In this document: piece after piece, positions 48,650-58,464 of the stretch
Position numbering within the stretch: position 1 is the stretch's first letter
How the letters are laid out: every line of letters begins with the position of its first letter
Assembly: GCA_020747065.1 (NCBI GenBank)
Contig: JAGMVK010000009.1
Coordinates: forward strand, 2,294,001 to 2,358,000
Direction: 5' to 3'
Length of the DNA: 64,000 nucleotides
DNA from: Cadophora sp. MPI-SDFR-AT-0126
Taxonomy: Eukaryota > Ascomycota > Leotiomycetes > Helotiales > Ploettnerulaceae
Notes under the pieces: model-generated
Seen by the model: the letters and a program-made list of their open reading frames with translations, nothing else
What the model was told of the DNA's origin: nothing
Database searches by the model: none
Program-made: the position numbers and the translations under genes

Positions 48650-49304
48650 CCTCCCTCACGCTCAGTGCAGCGCTTTGACATAGGCACTGTATGAGTTGTT
48701 GTTCAGTGACGACTTTGTCTAGTGGTGGAATAGGATCTGGTTTAGGCTCCGGTGGAGGGTAGTAATAAGGCTGTGGGGGATAGCCTTGTGGAGCAGGTGG
48801 TGGGTAATGTTGCGGTTGTGAATATTGAGGTCTTGGTGGTTGTGGCCAGGGCTGCGGAGCCGGCGCCATACCTGGGATGTTTGGTGGCTGATTCCCTATT
48901 AGACCCTGGCCTGGTATCAAACTTGGCTGCTACATCGGATGGTATGGAGGTTGACCATAGCCTTGCTGAGGTGGTTGACCGCTAAATGGATTTATTTTCG
49001 ATGGAAGGAGGTGTAAAGCTTCTTCACTTTGCTGATAGATCTGGATAAAAGCCAGAAGGTGTTGTTCGATATTGTTCGAAAATGGAACGGAAGTTATTTG
49101 TGTTAGACCGGTCGTGTCGGAGAGTATTTTGGGAAGAAAAAAGTGCACACGGAGTGGACGTAGCCGGATATACATAGACATCAGGTACTGGTCCAACCAC
49201 CGTCTAAATAATCGTGTTGATTCACCGAGCATACATGCCCATTCATAGAAGAAGACTGGTGAATCCAAGAGATTTGTGCTACAACACTGAAGTACAGTAG
49301 TCAA
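48650..49304 (-). pseudogene. Pro/Tyr/Gln-rich protein relic with internal TAG
   Basis: One minus frame runs from about 49304 to about 48600, interrupted by TAG at 48930-48932. Before it: FFYEWACMLGESTRLFRRWL, a helical part, then NPFSGQPPQQGYGQPPYHPM. After it: QPSLIPGQGLIGNQPPNI and a long PQ/PY-rich run with YPPPAPQGYPPQPYYYPPP. The low-complexity character continues across the stop, so it is a mutated codon (CAG expected). No ATG begins the frame at the right place. No family recognised. Confidence 0.55.
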
Positions 49305-49562
49305 CTGGGTTGATCACGAAATTATGCATCTTGAGATGTTCATGATTAAGGGTCAAGGTCATGGGATGGGAACAGTTAATGCTTGCTGACAACACGACCA
49401 CAATAACCTAATTTCTCTGAAGGGTACTCGCAGGTAGAATATGATAGAAGTGTCGCAGATTTGAGAATCGTGATAATTCTTTTACTAGCATTCAAAAATA
49501 CGGCAAAACGATGTGCAATGATTGAAAGACATCGAATTTGCAAATAATTTCTCGACGGCCTA

Positions 49563-50114
49563 CTACATGTTCCCACACAGACTGACTAACTCGCGTACAA
49601 TGCAGTAGCAATGGAATTTATTGATTCTGAGAGAATTGAGATCACGAAGAGACTCCCCAGTTTTATCGTCGTCCTGAGCCTCATTCTTTTCACCCATGTG
49701 CTCATCCCTCGCCACAACCTTGGATTTTCGACCTAGTTTCTCATCATTCTTGATTTCCTCCTTCTATTCTTTCCAATGCCTCTCATACTCACACTCAATT
49801 TCTACACCACTAATCATTAGCTCCCACCACCTCACCAGTTTCATCACCAACCGATCTTCCACATAAGTCCAATGCTCCAAAGCTCCCTTCCTAACCCTGC
49901 CGTGTTCAACCAGCTTCTCCAACTAAACCTTTGCCTCGGCCCGACTACATGTCGTGTCCCAGATAATAGCTGCCAAAAGGTGCACTGTGAGCACTGGGTG
50001 TGGCGGCGGCAAGTAACAATCGTGGCTATGTTTTTCGGGAAATGAGTGGATCACGGACCCCTGGGACATATATGGAGTAGCGTGACGAGGCGGGAACCAT
50101 GGACTATGGTGCAT
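49563..50114 (-). pseudogene. hypothetical gene with two internal TAG stops
   Basis: From ATG 50112-50114 the minus frame runs 184 codons to TAG at 49563, with internal TAGs at 49923-49925 and 49764-49766. Protein-like sequence continues across both: HLLAAIIWDTTCSRAEAKV, stop, LEKLVEHGRVRKGALEHW, then ECEYERHWKE, stop, KEEIKNDEKLGRKSKVVARD. The later part is highly charged and helical. Both stops fit CAG-to-TAG. No known family. Confidence 0.55.
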
Positions 50115-50535
50115 TGTGAAGGTCTGGGTTTGATATTAATGCTTTCAATAAGTTAGAGTTTTGGTGAAGATTTGCTGAATGACCTTTGTGAATAGAGTTG
50201 TTATGAAAGAGTTGTAGGAGTTTGGAAGAGAGCCGGTCTTTAAACTTTTTTTCTTCAATGTTGATTCTGACGGATTTAATAGGCGATTGCTTGATGAATA
50301 CTCTCTTGGACATTCAAAAGTAGCTGCTCAAGTCACATCTACTCATTTAAAAGCCCAGACACTTGCCTCCCATGATTCACATTCCCATTTCCATGGCATC
50401 TAGCATCTATATCAATATGGCTTCTATCCCTACAGCACTAGAACCACATCCCTCCCATCACACCCCACTTCCACTCAGCCCGATTCACCAAAACCAATCA
50501 AATCATCCCAAATAAGTCTCCCAGCCCATCCAAAT

Positions 50536-50794
50536 ATGTTCCCAAGAATACCAAGCGTCGGTGGCCTATTTCCACGACGACCAGGAACAGGTGGACAAGA
50601 AGGCATTCCAAGTCCACAGCCAGCTCAACAATAAGTCCAGCAACCTTTCATACCACAACCTGTTCCTGCAGTCCAATATCACCATCAGTCCCTCAGCAAC
50701 TAGTCCCAGCACAACCAAACTTGCAACAAGCTTATCCTCAGCAACTTATCCCACAACAGCAAAACCGACAGCAGGCATATACCCAGCTCGTACC

Positions 50795-50854
<60 letters not shown>

Positions 50855-51211
50855 GGAAAACACACACCAAGTCAACTTCCCACAATTCGTCCCACCTTCT
50901 CCTCCTCCTCAGCCTCAAAAACGTTCCCGGTCCTCAATCCGCGGTATCCCCAAGTTCAACAACAGCAACAGCTACAAGTACAGCCATATCAAGCAACCCC
51001 CCTCCAACCGGGCTATGTGATGTGGATGAAGGCTGGGATGCCGGGAAGGAGGAGAGAGGAATCGGGGGATAGGGAAAAGAGAATGTGCATGGAAATGAGC
51101 TGGGAGAGAGGCGGGGGAAGTGGGTGTAGGGATAGGGGAAGGAGAGAAGACGGTATAGCTAGAGTATCTAGCGATTTTAAGATAAAGAGGCAGATGCTGA
51201 TGAGGTATTGA
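50536..51211 (+). pseudogene. poly-Gln/Pro-rich protein relic with stop and frameshifts
   Basis: From ATG 50536 the frame reads MFPRIPSVGGLFPRRPG, then PQPAQQ and TAA at 50632-50634. It continues as Gln/Pro-rich sequence, then moves to another frame at about 50690 (VPQQLVPAQPNLQQAYPQQ, 20 Gln, then NFPQFVPPSPPPQPQKRSR). It moves again near 50930 to a frame with NPRYPQVQQQQQLQVQPYQ. The Gln/Pro bias follows the switches, so this looks like one gene broken by a nonsense change and small indels, not three ORFs. Alternative: a gene with unrecognised introns. Confidence 0.5.
50796..50852 (+). repeat. (CAA)19 trinucleotide repeat
   Basis: Nineteen CAA units followed by CAG, coding 20 Gln in the relic reading frame. 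Likely length-variable. Confidence 0.95.
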
Positions 51212-51478
51212 TTTGAGCGCCTCAATGAGGTGGTAGAGATTCAGCTAGCCATGGAGTATGGCGTGTTTTGCTCAATATAGGGCACTAGCTCAGCATGGCC
51301 GCTTACGCGATAACACGTATGATTATTTCCAGTATTGAAACGCCCACACACGAAGTAACGGCGCAGGAACGTAGATCCATAACATTCACATCCACGCCGG
51401 AAAGTCTTCATACAAAAGCGCCAGAACACATATCGAATCCCATCCCATGCCGAGCCCACCACCAACCAAAACCCCACC

Positions 51479-52294
51479 TTAACGATGGAACACCGCACTC
51501 CCCGGCACCCACCCCCTTTCCCTGACACAATACCACGAATCTGTCTCACTCGTATCATTCCCGTTACTCGTATTCTGATCAATACTCGCATAAAGACTCC
51601 ACCCCAAGCCCTCGAGACACTCCAACATCCTCATCAGCAACATCCTCGTACTCATCGTCTCCTCGCCCGTCGCCCACCACGGATACCCATTAATCTTAAA
51701 CTCCCACGCATTCAGCGTGCGGTCCTTCCACCCACAATCCGTCTGCAGTAAGCGCATGCTCGAGAGTAGATTTTTGAACGCGGATCGTAGTTGCTCGTCG
51801 GCGCCGATGAGCCGCAGCCGGTCGCTTTTGTTGAAGGAGATGGCGATCCATTCGCTGGGTGGAGGCGCTTGTTGCTGTTTCCGGAAGAAGAGGGTATCTT
51901 TATCCATCTGTTTCTTGCTGACATCTGTACTAGCATGTAGAATCCATCCCACGGAGAATAGATATGCGAGCACCTCTCTCATCACCACCCGCGAACATAT
52001 CGCGTCGGAGGATTGCCCGTACCATGGGTTTCCGTAGAGTTTGAATTCGTGCGATCCACCGTATTTCTGCTCGGCTTGGAGCCCCTTTGGATAAGTGCAT
52101 TTTATTACCGCGCGCAGGCCGTCAATTTCGGATTGCGTGAACGAGAGGAGACGGATGCGGTCGCTGCGGTGAAGGGAGAGCGAGGCGAAGGCTGTGCGGA
52201 ATGGCGTGTATGCTGGTGCGAAGGGCTCGGAGTTTGACTGCTGGATGCTCTTCTCTGGAGGAGCGGATTTCTCGTGGGGGTATTGAGGGTTCAT
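51479..52294 (-). CDS. hypothetical protein with two copies of a ~100-residue module
   Basis: A single exon of 271 aa from ATG 52292-52294. Residues 44-140 and 157-260 are two diverged copies of one module: SDRIRLLSF / SDRLRLIGA, HEFKLYGNPWYG / WEFKINGYPWWA, a Ser-Arg-Met helix (SRVVMREVLAYL / STRMLLMRMLECL), GWILHASTD / GWSLYASID, then DTLFFRK / DSWYCVR. The first 40 residues are disordered. The copies sharing length and motif order points to an ancient tandem duplication. I recall similar uncharacterised proteins in fungi but cannot name a Pfam family. Likely soluble. Confidence 0.8.
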   Translation of the reverse strand: MNPQYPHEKSAPPEKSIQQSNSEPFAPAYTPFRTAFASLSLHRSDRIRLLSFTQSEIDGLRAVIKCTYPKGLQAEQKYGGSHEFKLYGNPWYGQSSDAICSRVVMREVLAYLFSVGWILHASTDVSKKQMDKDTLFFRKQQQAPPPSEWIAISFNKSDRLRLIGADEQLRSAFKNLLSSMRLLQTDCGWKDRTLNAWEFKINGYPWWATGEETMSTRMLLMRMLECLEGLGWSLYASIDQNTSNGNDTSETDSWYCVRERGWVPGSAVFHR

Positions 52295-52755
52295 TATGAT
52301 GTTCTTTCAAACGTGAGATGCGAGGCTTCAGCCTTATGACGTCAATGAGGTCAGCGGGATTTGTACTTGTTGTATTGAGAAAGAGGCTAGTAATCAGAAA
52401 TATTGGTCTCTGTCTGTTGAAAATTTTCGTGAGTCTATCTTCAGGGAAAACTCAATGAGTTTATACAAACTTTTGGTGGTTACCAAGAAGGGATGTGACT
52501 GCCTGGCGAGGCTGTGAAATCCCGTTGAGGCTGTGCCGCTAGATCTAGCGCTCCATCCCACTCAATCCAACAGTCCACGGCCACCTTGTCGTCTGATGCC
52601 GGATATGAACCAAAATAAGTAGAAAAAGACTGCGGGTCCGTTAGACTGCGGTATGATATCTGTATGCTGCACGGGCGTGTAGAATGTAACTTAAGCTTCT
52701 TCTGGTCTTGGCATGAGCAGCCCGATGGAGAGATTTTGATATCATCGTTTCGCGA
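52295..52755. other. intergenic
   Basis: The region contains the promoter side of the two-module gene and the 3' end of the DUF3292-like gene. No element recognised. Confidence 0.4.
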
Positions 52756-54832
52756 CTACCGAGCTACAGTATGCCTCCCCTTCTTCCCTTCCGATTTTGG
52801 TCTCTTTTGTAAATGCTGCCACCGTACTCCACTAAAGCCAATAATAGCATTGAACGCCTTGTCCCGTCCCCTCATGTTCTCCAACAGGAGCACTTCCTCT
52901 TCAACCATCTCTCCTATCCCAGGCACGCCAGCAACCCCAAAGTTTCCTCGGAACCGTAGCTCCAGTTTGTCCATCCCAGATGTGACTTTTGCAAGCGGAG
53001 AAAGAATTGACGAGTGGGTCTGACGCTTGGACATTTCCAATAACTCACTGTACGGTTTGTAGAAGGCGGCCATGGAATTTGAAAAGTGGTTTATGCTTGG
53101 GTCGAAACGAACGCCTGTTGTGGATATTGTGAAGTGGCCGGGTATATGCTGGAATATGCAATCAAAACTGAGAATAGCTAGATCTTCGTTCTCGAAGGAT
53201 GTAGCTGAAGTGACGAAGGACTCATCATCGGACACATCTTGACCATCGGAGTCAGATCGCAGGGCCGATCCTCGCGTGACGTCTGGGTCGGAATTCTCTC
53301 TATGGTGATCGGAGATAATGCTTTCCCTTGCTACTGCTGCTCGTTCTTGTAAGAACTGAAATGACAACTCTGAATGGGATGGAACATCCCATAGCATCCA
53401 CTTGAGAGGAGAGACCAAAAGCCGAAATCGAGGGGACAACGATGAGATGGGCCAGCAAATGAAGAATATTAATCCGATCATGAACCACAAAACCTTCATA
53501 GCATACCGAGAGTCGACAAGCGCAGTGAGCAGAAATAGAGCCGCGACAAAGCAAAGGGAGGCAATCGTTGCTGCCGGAGACTGAAAGTGGTAGAAATTGT
53601 ATGCTGCTTCCAGAAATGATGCCAGATCCCCGATCTGGACTTGAATGTATGGACCAACTTGATCCAGCAGTGGCTCTAACCAATTGTCGGATCCATGCTT
53701 ATCCATTAATTCCCCGACTTTGAAAGCCGTAGCTCCACGATCGAAACTGCGGCTCATCTCTGCTCGAAGATCGGCTACAGTCGGAGGATAGAAGTCGTTC
53801 ATGATGGTTGAGTAGAAAATGTAACCGTACTAACGCTGATCAGTACGGCACTTCGGACTATGAATTGATTGCCTACCGTGAATGTCATAATGTGAGAAAT
53901 ATACCACAAGCCGAAATACAACACCATCCATTTACCGGTTCTCGCTGGATCTTGCCATCTGTATATGCTCCGAAGATCCGAAACGAACTCCTGTAATGGT
54001 GCGCTAACAATAACGAGACGCTCTACATGTCTGCGAAGGGTATCAAAATCGAAAGGGAGTTCTTCAAAGTCGTCTATATATTGCGCCGAAAAGCCATGTG
54101 AAATGTTTAGTGCTTTCTGGTGGTTGTCAGTCAAGATTCATGGATGCTTGAAAGTCTTACATATGCAATCCATTTTCCCAACTGAAATTCTGGGTAGCCA
54201 CAATCATCGTTCACAATGAAAAATTCATCGTCCGGAAAAGGAGGCGGATTGGCATCCACGGCACGCACTCGATAAACGTGTCTCGTAGTGACCCATGCTA
54301 CCCGTATGCCCTGTCTCTTGCGTTCCATCTCCTGAATGTGGTCGGTACAACCATCGATTCTATCATTACTCAGGTCTCCATCTTTACCATTACTTTCATC
54401 ATCGCCTATTGCTTCTTCCAAATCCTCATGCGCCTGTAGGAAATCCAGGTCCGCCTTGCGTGAGAGATATGGACGGCTCTTTGCAAGGCTCCCCGCTGTT
54501 TTCCTTGTAGCACGAGACTGGATGGCAGCTTTGGGGTGTATAACCGCCTCAACAGTATTCTGGACTCCTTGCAAGAAAGCTGCTGCTTTTGGAGAAGATC
54601 CAGATTGTCGTACGTGGGCTTGATTGAGAAACTTGTCTGGATTGAATGCTGGGCTTTCTTGAAGCTCATCTTGCGCCGCCTCGTAGGATGATTCATCGGA
54701 TGACGAAGGTGATGAAATGTGCAGAATTTTCTTGGTCTTGGCTTTTGCTCTTTCTCGTAGCCTTTGCGTTTTGTTCTCTCTGGTAGAGGTGCTTGGAATT
54801 TTGCTTGGGCTCGCTGCCTCCTCAAGTTCCAT
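52756..54832 (-). CDS. DUF3292-like membrane protein with GRAM/PH-like C-terminal domain
   Basis: The model is complement(join(52756..53829,53877..54116,54161..54832)), 661 aa. It starts at ATG 54830-54832; the upstream 29 codons have no ATG. Both introns are phase 0 with GTAAGA and GTAGGC donors. The first about 220 residues are charged and partly disordered (SSPSSSDESS). Residues about 225-310 hold WMVLYFGLWYISHIMTF, a membrane segment, and about 395-450 hold two more. The C-terminal about 150 residues (LAILSFDCIFQHIPGHFTIS ... KLELRFRGNF) look like a GRAM/PH fold. Length and order match the fungal DUF3292 family (PF11696, about 630-660 aa) as I recall it. Function is unknown; membrane or lipid contact is inference from the GRAM-like end. 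Confidence 0.75.
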
Positions 54833-55320
54833 CTTTGCCGTGCTTCGGATTCTTGTTGGCGATTCTGCGGAGAGGCATTGATGTATCTTCTTGAAGAAAG
54901 AGAAATAGAAATATGCCAAGTTTTAAATTCGTTCTTTCCGTCCTCACTTGCGAAAGGCCAAGCAAATATTTGTGATCTGTAGATTCCAGTTCCTCCTTCC
55001 AAGGAACGGCCAGTGGGAAGTGAGACAACATTGCGCTATCAACTATCACTTGGTGGACAGTAATTAGAACCCGATTAGCTCATGCTGCCAAACTGGAATG
55101 TCACTGGTGTCACTTGTAAAGCCCCAGACTTTATCTGGGATGGTGAAATGAAAGAATTCAAGAACTTGGGAGTCGATGATGCAGTGGCGCTGAGCATGCC
55201 GTGAAGTGGCTGTGTAAGTCTACAGTGTGGCTGAAGCTCTGATCGGAATTTCGGATCCTCATCAAAAGTGAAGTCGCCAAACAACAATTTATCCTCAAGC
55301 CCAACAACATTTCCAGCTTG
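54833..55320. promoter_or_regulatory. bidirectional promoter between the DUF3292-like gene and QRI7
   Basis: 488 bases separate the two divergent start codons. No TATA box is evident, as usual for housekeeping fungal genes. Overlapping minus frames here are shadows. Confidence 0.4.
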
Positions 55321-56670
55321 ATGAGGCCATCATGTCTCCTCATCAGGCGCTTCCACTACCCGACAAAGGCTTGGCTGCAGCGGAGGACATTGCTCACCCT
55401 TGCGATTGAGACTTCTTGCGATGATACCTCTGTAGCGGTGCTAGAAAAGCATTCAAACAATTCTGCCACCCTCCACTTCAACGAGAAAATCACATCCGAC
55501 AATCGAGCATATGGCGGAGTCCATCCCATCGAAGCGCATGTGTCCCACCAAAAGACACTTTCCAGTCTCGTCAATCGAGCTCTGCAGAGTCTGCCAATCC
55601 ATGAATCCACCGAATCACACGAGAAAGGGATCTTCGTGAAGGGTGAACATGGCGTCAATCTTCGAAAGAAACCAGATTTTGTAACGGCCACCCGTGGTCC
55701 TGGTATGCGAGCGAGTCTGATAACTGGTGTTGATACTGCGAAGGGGTTGGCTGTAGCATGGCAGATTCCTTTCCTGGGCGTCAACCATATGCAAGGACAT
55801 GCTCTCACACCACGGCTGGTGTCTGCATTGAATGCGACGGAAGAAGGGCTGGAAGATAAAGATCCAAAGTTCCCGTTCTTAACCTTGCTTGTATCCGGCG
55901 GACACACAATGCTGGTCCACTCCCAGTCTCTCTGCAACCACGAGATCCTGGCAAACACTACGGACATGGCAATTGGAGATATGATTGATAAATGTGCTCG
56001 GGATATTCTTCCACCATCGTACTTGGATAATGCAACTGATGTCATGTATGGCCGTCTACTCGAATCATTTGCTTTTCCGGGGGCCCACCCGGACTTCAAT
56101 TATGTTCCTCCAAAGTCTTTTGGTAGCCCTCGGCAGGCATTGGATCAAACCTACGACTGGAAGCTCTTACCCCCATACTCTACACCTGGGCCCGAAGGAC
56201 GAAAGAAATTTGCAGATGTATTCACATATTCTGGCATTGGCACATCAGTCAAGAAGATCGTTGAGCGAGCCCCAGGAATGGACAAGGCTCAGCGACGAGA
56301 ACTAGCTAAAGTTACTATGATGGTAGCATTCGAGCATTTGGCATCTCGAGTTCTTTTTGCCCTCGAGAGACCGGAGATCAGAGTCAACACTCTAGTAGTC
56401 TCTGGTGGAGTCGCAAGCAATCAATTCCTAAAAGTTGTCCTGGGGACAACTTTAGATGCGCATGGTCACGAAAATATTAAGCTGGTTTTCCCACCACCAA
56501 AATTCTGCACCGATAATGCGGCTATGATTGCATGGACTGGAATCGAGATGTATGAAGCGGGCTGGAGAACGAGTCTTGAGGCTATGGCGATCAGGAAATG
56601 GGCGATTGATCCAAAAGCTGAAGATGGTGGGATTTTGGGTGTTGATGGATGGGAGAAGGTTGGATCGTGA
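55321..56670 (+). CDS. QRI7: mitochondrial tRNA N6-adenosine threonylcarbamoyltransferase (Qri7/OSGEPL1)
   Basis: A single exon of 449 aa from ATG 55321. It transfers the threonylcarbamoyl group to A37 of ANN-decoding tRNAs, making t6A in mitochondria; the family is TsaD/Kae1/Qri7. The N-terminal about 25 residues are Arg/Leu-rich and lack acids, fitting a mitochondrial targeting peptide. TLAIETSCDDTSVAV (26-40) is the ASKHA phosphate-1 motif. The metal-binding His pair is in NHMQGH (His156, His160). VSGGHT at 191-196, DMIDKCAR at about 220-227, LVVSGGVASN and CTDNAAMIAW complete the family set. The length exceeds bacterial TsaD by the leader and an insertion at about 95-115. Yeast Qri7 works alone as a dimer in mitochondria. 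Confidence 0.96.
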   Translation: MRPSCLLIRRFHYPTKAWLQRRTLLTLAIETSCDDTSVAVLEKHSNNSATLHFNEKITSDNRAYGGVHPIEAHVSHQKTLSSLVNRALQSLPIHESTESHEKGIFVKGEHGVNLRKKPDFVTATRGPGMRASLITGVDTAKGLAVAWQIPFLGVNHMQGHALTPRLVSALNATEEGLEDKDPKFPFLTLLVSGGHTMLVHSQSLCNHEILANTTDMAIGDMIDKCARDILPPSYLDNATDVMYGRLLESFAFPGAHPDFNYVPPKSFGSPRQALDQTYDWKLLPPYSTPGPEGRKKFADVFTYSGIGTSVKKIVERAPGMDKAQRRELAKVTMMVAFEHLASRVLFALERPEIRVNTLVVSGGVASNQFLKVVLGTTLDAHGHENIKLVFPPPKFCTDNAAMIAWTGIEMYEAGWRTSLEAMAIRKWAIDPKAEDGGILGVDGWEKVGS

Positions 56671-57579
56671 ATTTTGGCAGTTTGATACCCACTTACAATG
56701 CCAAAACAATGCAGCCTAACTATTTGCTTAAGATTTTCGCTATTTTCGAGTCCTGATATTTCATGTTTTCCCTCTCTGTTTCCTCGAGATTGATAATGTG
56801 CTCTGCTCTTCAGCTGCTTGCGAAGCAATTTGCTGACCAGCTCGTCGATGATCGCTAGGCTCATTGGTTACTTTGTGTAAGAATTAACAAGGGAACAACC
56901 ACTACCCCACCAACGATCTCATGACCGGATTTGTTGACCAAGTCAACGGGGTTCCAAGTTCCTGTCATCCCTTTCCTCTTTCCTTCTCCATGGACGCTAT
57001 GCACCCGCTTCATCTCACTCAGTAATAGTCATCAACGGAATCCCGCTCCTGTCTTCTCCCCGTTCCATTCCAGTGCGATTTGTTATCTCTTTTCCCCGGA
57101 AAAATCCGCCAAAGCCTGCGAAGAGAGTCTACGCAGATTCTATGCCAGTGCAGTGATTGGACGGCTTCAGTAATCATCATTGTTGTTTTCTACCCTTGGC
57201 GTATCGTAGGGTTTCAACGTGGTGGTTCGGCGGAAGTGCGAATTGTCCGTACGTGCGAAGCGAGTTGTCCGTACCTTCGACCTTGGGAAATCGATTCTCC
57301 TGATTACTGTCCCCCTCACCAAACTCAATTCTCAAGACCAATTTAGTTTATTTTTGCATCAGGCCAAGTGGAACCCTTCGGTGCCGGTTGAAAGTGCGGC
57401 TAGAAAGTTGCTTCGCATCCTTTACCGTGCTTTTCCTCTGTCTCCTAGCTCATCAACAACTCGCCTCTTTCAACAACAATACTTGGACATATCAAAATGA
57501 AATAATCCAACCTCAACCCCTCATCGTTTCAGTGTAGTGTCCGGAATAGCAACTTGACGGATTAACAACGCCACCAAAG
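56671..57579. other. intergenic and 5' leader
   Basis: The 3' end of QRI7 is followed by the promoter and leader of the next gene (CT- and CAACAA-rich just upstream of 57580). No further feature supported. Confidence 0.4.
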
Positions 57580-58464
57580 ATGTCGGCATTGCCTCAATCA
57601 TTGCTCCTCACCCAGCTTCCCCGCGAGATTCGGAACCAAATATGGACTTTCTGTATCGGAAACCAAGATATCCATCTCGAGCTTTCACCGTCAACACAAA
57701 AGTTGGTTTTGACCAAACCTCTGTCAAACCCTCGTGCCAGGGCCCTCCTTCTAGCTTGTAAGCAAATGTGAGCAACTTTCTTACAACTCCTCACTCAAAC
57801 ACTCAGCTTGGAAATAAGTTCTAAAAGCCAAAGCAGAAATGACGAATCCAATCCCGTTCTCTACAGCACCTCTACCTTCCACATCTCCTCGCCACCAAGC
57901 CCTTCACCAACACTCACCCACCTGACGAACACCCTTGCCCCATCCGCGCTGTCCTCGATCTGTTCCATACACCTCAAATACACGCTGCCTTCCTTCCCAG
58001 TAACAGATTTCTATGTAGTAACTTCCGCAAGCAGTGGGCATACACCACTGTGTGAGATATTTGATTGGTGGTTTTTGTGGGATATGCTATATCCAGAATT
58101 GGGAGAGGACGCGGTCAAAGGCAGCTTGGATGGATTGCGAGACGTAAAGCTCGAAATTAGAGTTGCACCTACTCAAAAAGAAGCTTGGAGAAAGAGGGAA
58201 GAGGAGATCTTAGGGATAGTGAAGAAGGTGGGGGATGGTGCTAATTGCAAGCTCGTTCTTGTCTTGCCTTGGGCGAGGACTTGTGATTCGGATAGCTCTG
58301 GCAGAGAGGAGATGAAGGAGGAGAATGGCACGGAAATTTACAAGGGGTGGAAGATTGAGAGGGTGGAGGATGATGGAAAGAATGTGTTTACTCCTTTTGG
58401 CGCGTGGAATATGCAGCGGGAGCTGGAGAGAGTTTGGGAGTCGAGAGGTCCGATTGGTTTGTGA
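57580..58464 (+). CDS. LPREIR-type (2EXR/DUF7730-like) domain protein
   Basis: The model is join(57580..57767,57807..58464), 281 aa. The intron is 39 nt with a GTGAGC donor and CAG acceptor, phase 2. LTQLPREIRNQIWTFCIG at 10-27 is the opening motif of a large fungal group annotated as 2EXR or DUF7730. ALLLACKQI across the intron, PVLYSTSTFHIS and the later SSICSIHLKYTLP follow in the usual order (F-box-like start, LL-CRQ helix, YS-NTF strand, I--L-L strand). The remainder is charged and ends with a helix RELERVWESRG. Members are uncharacterised. The motif start resembles F-box, so a role in ubiquitin ligase recruitment has been suggested for relatives, but nothing here proves it. Confidence 0.82.

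Noticed and set aside
54406..55002. 198-codon minus frame
   Set aside because: Shadow of exon 1 of the DUF3292-like gene in another frame; that gene's splice sites and conserved segments lie in the first frame.
55356..56099. 247-codon minus frame
   Set aside because: Antisense shadow of QRI7, whose catalytic motifs are all on the plus strand.
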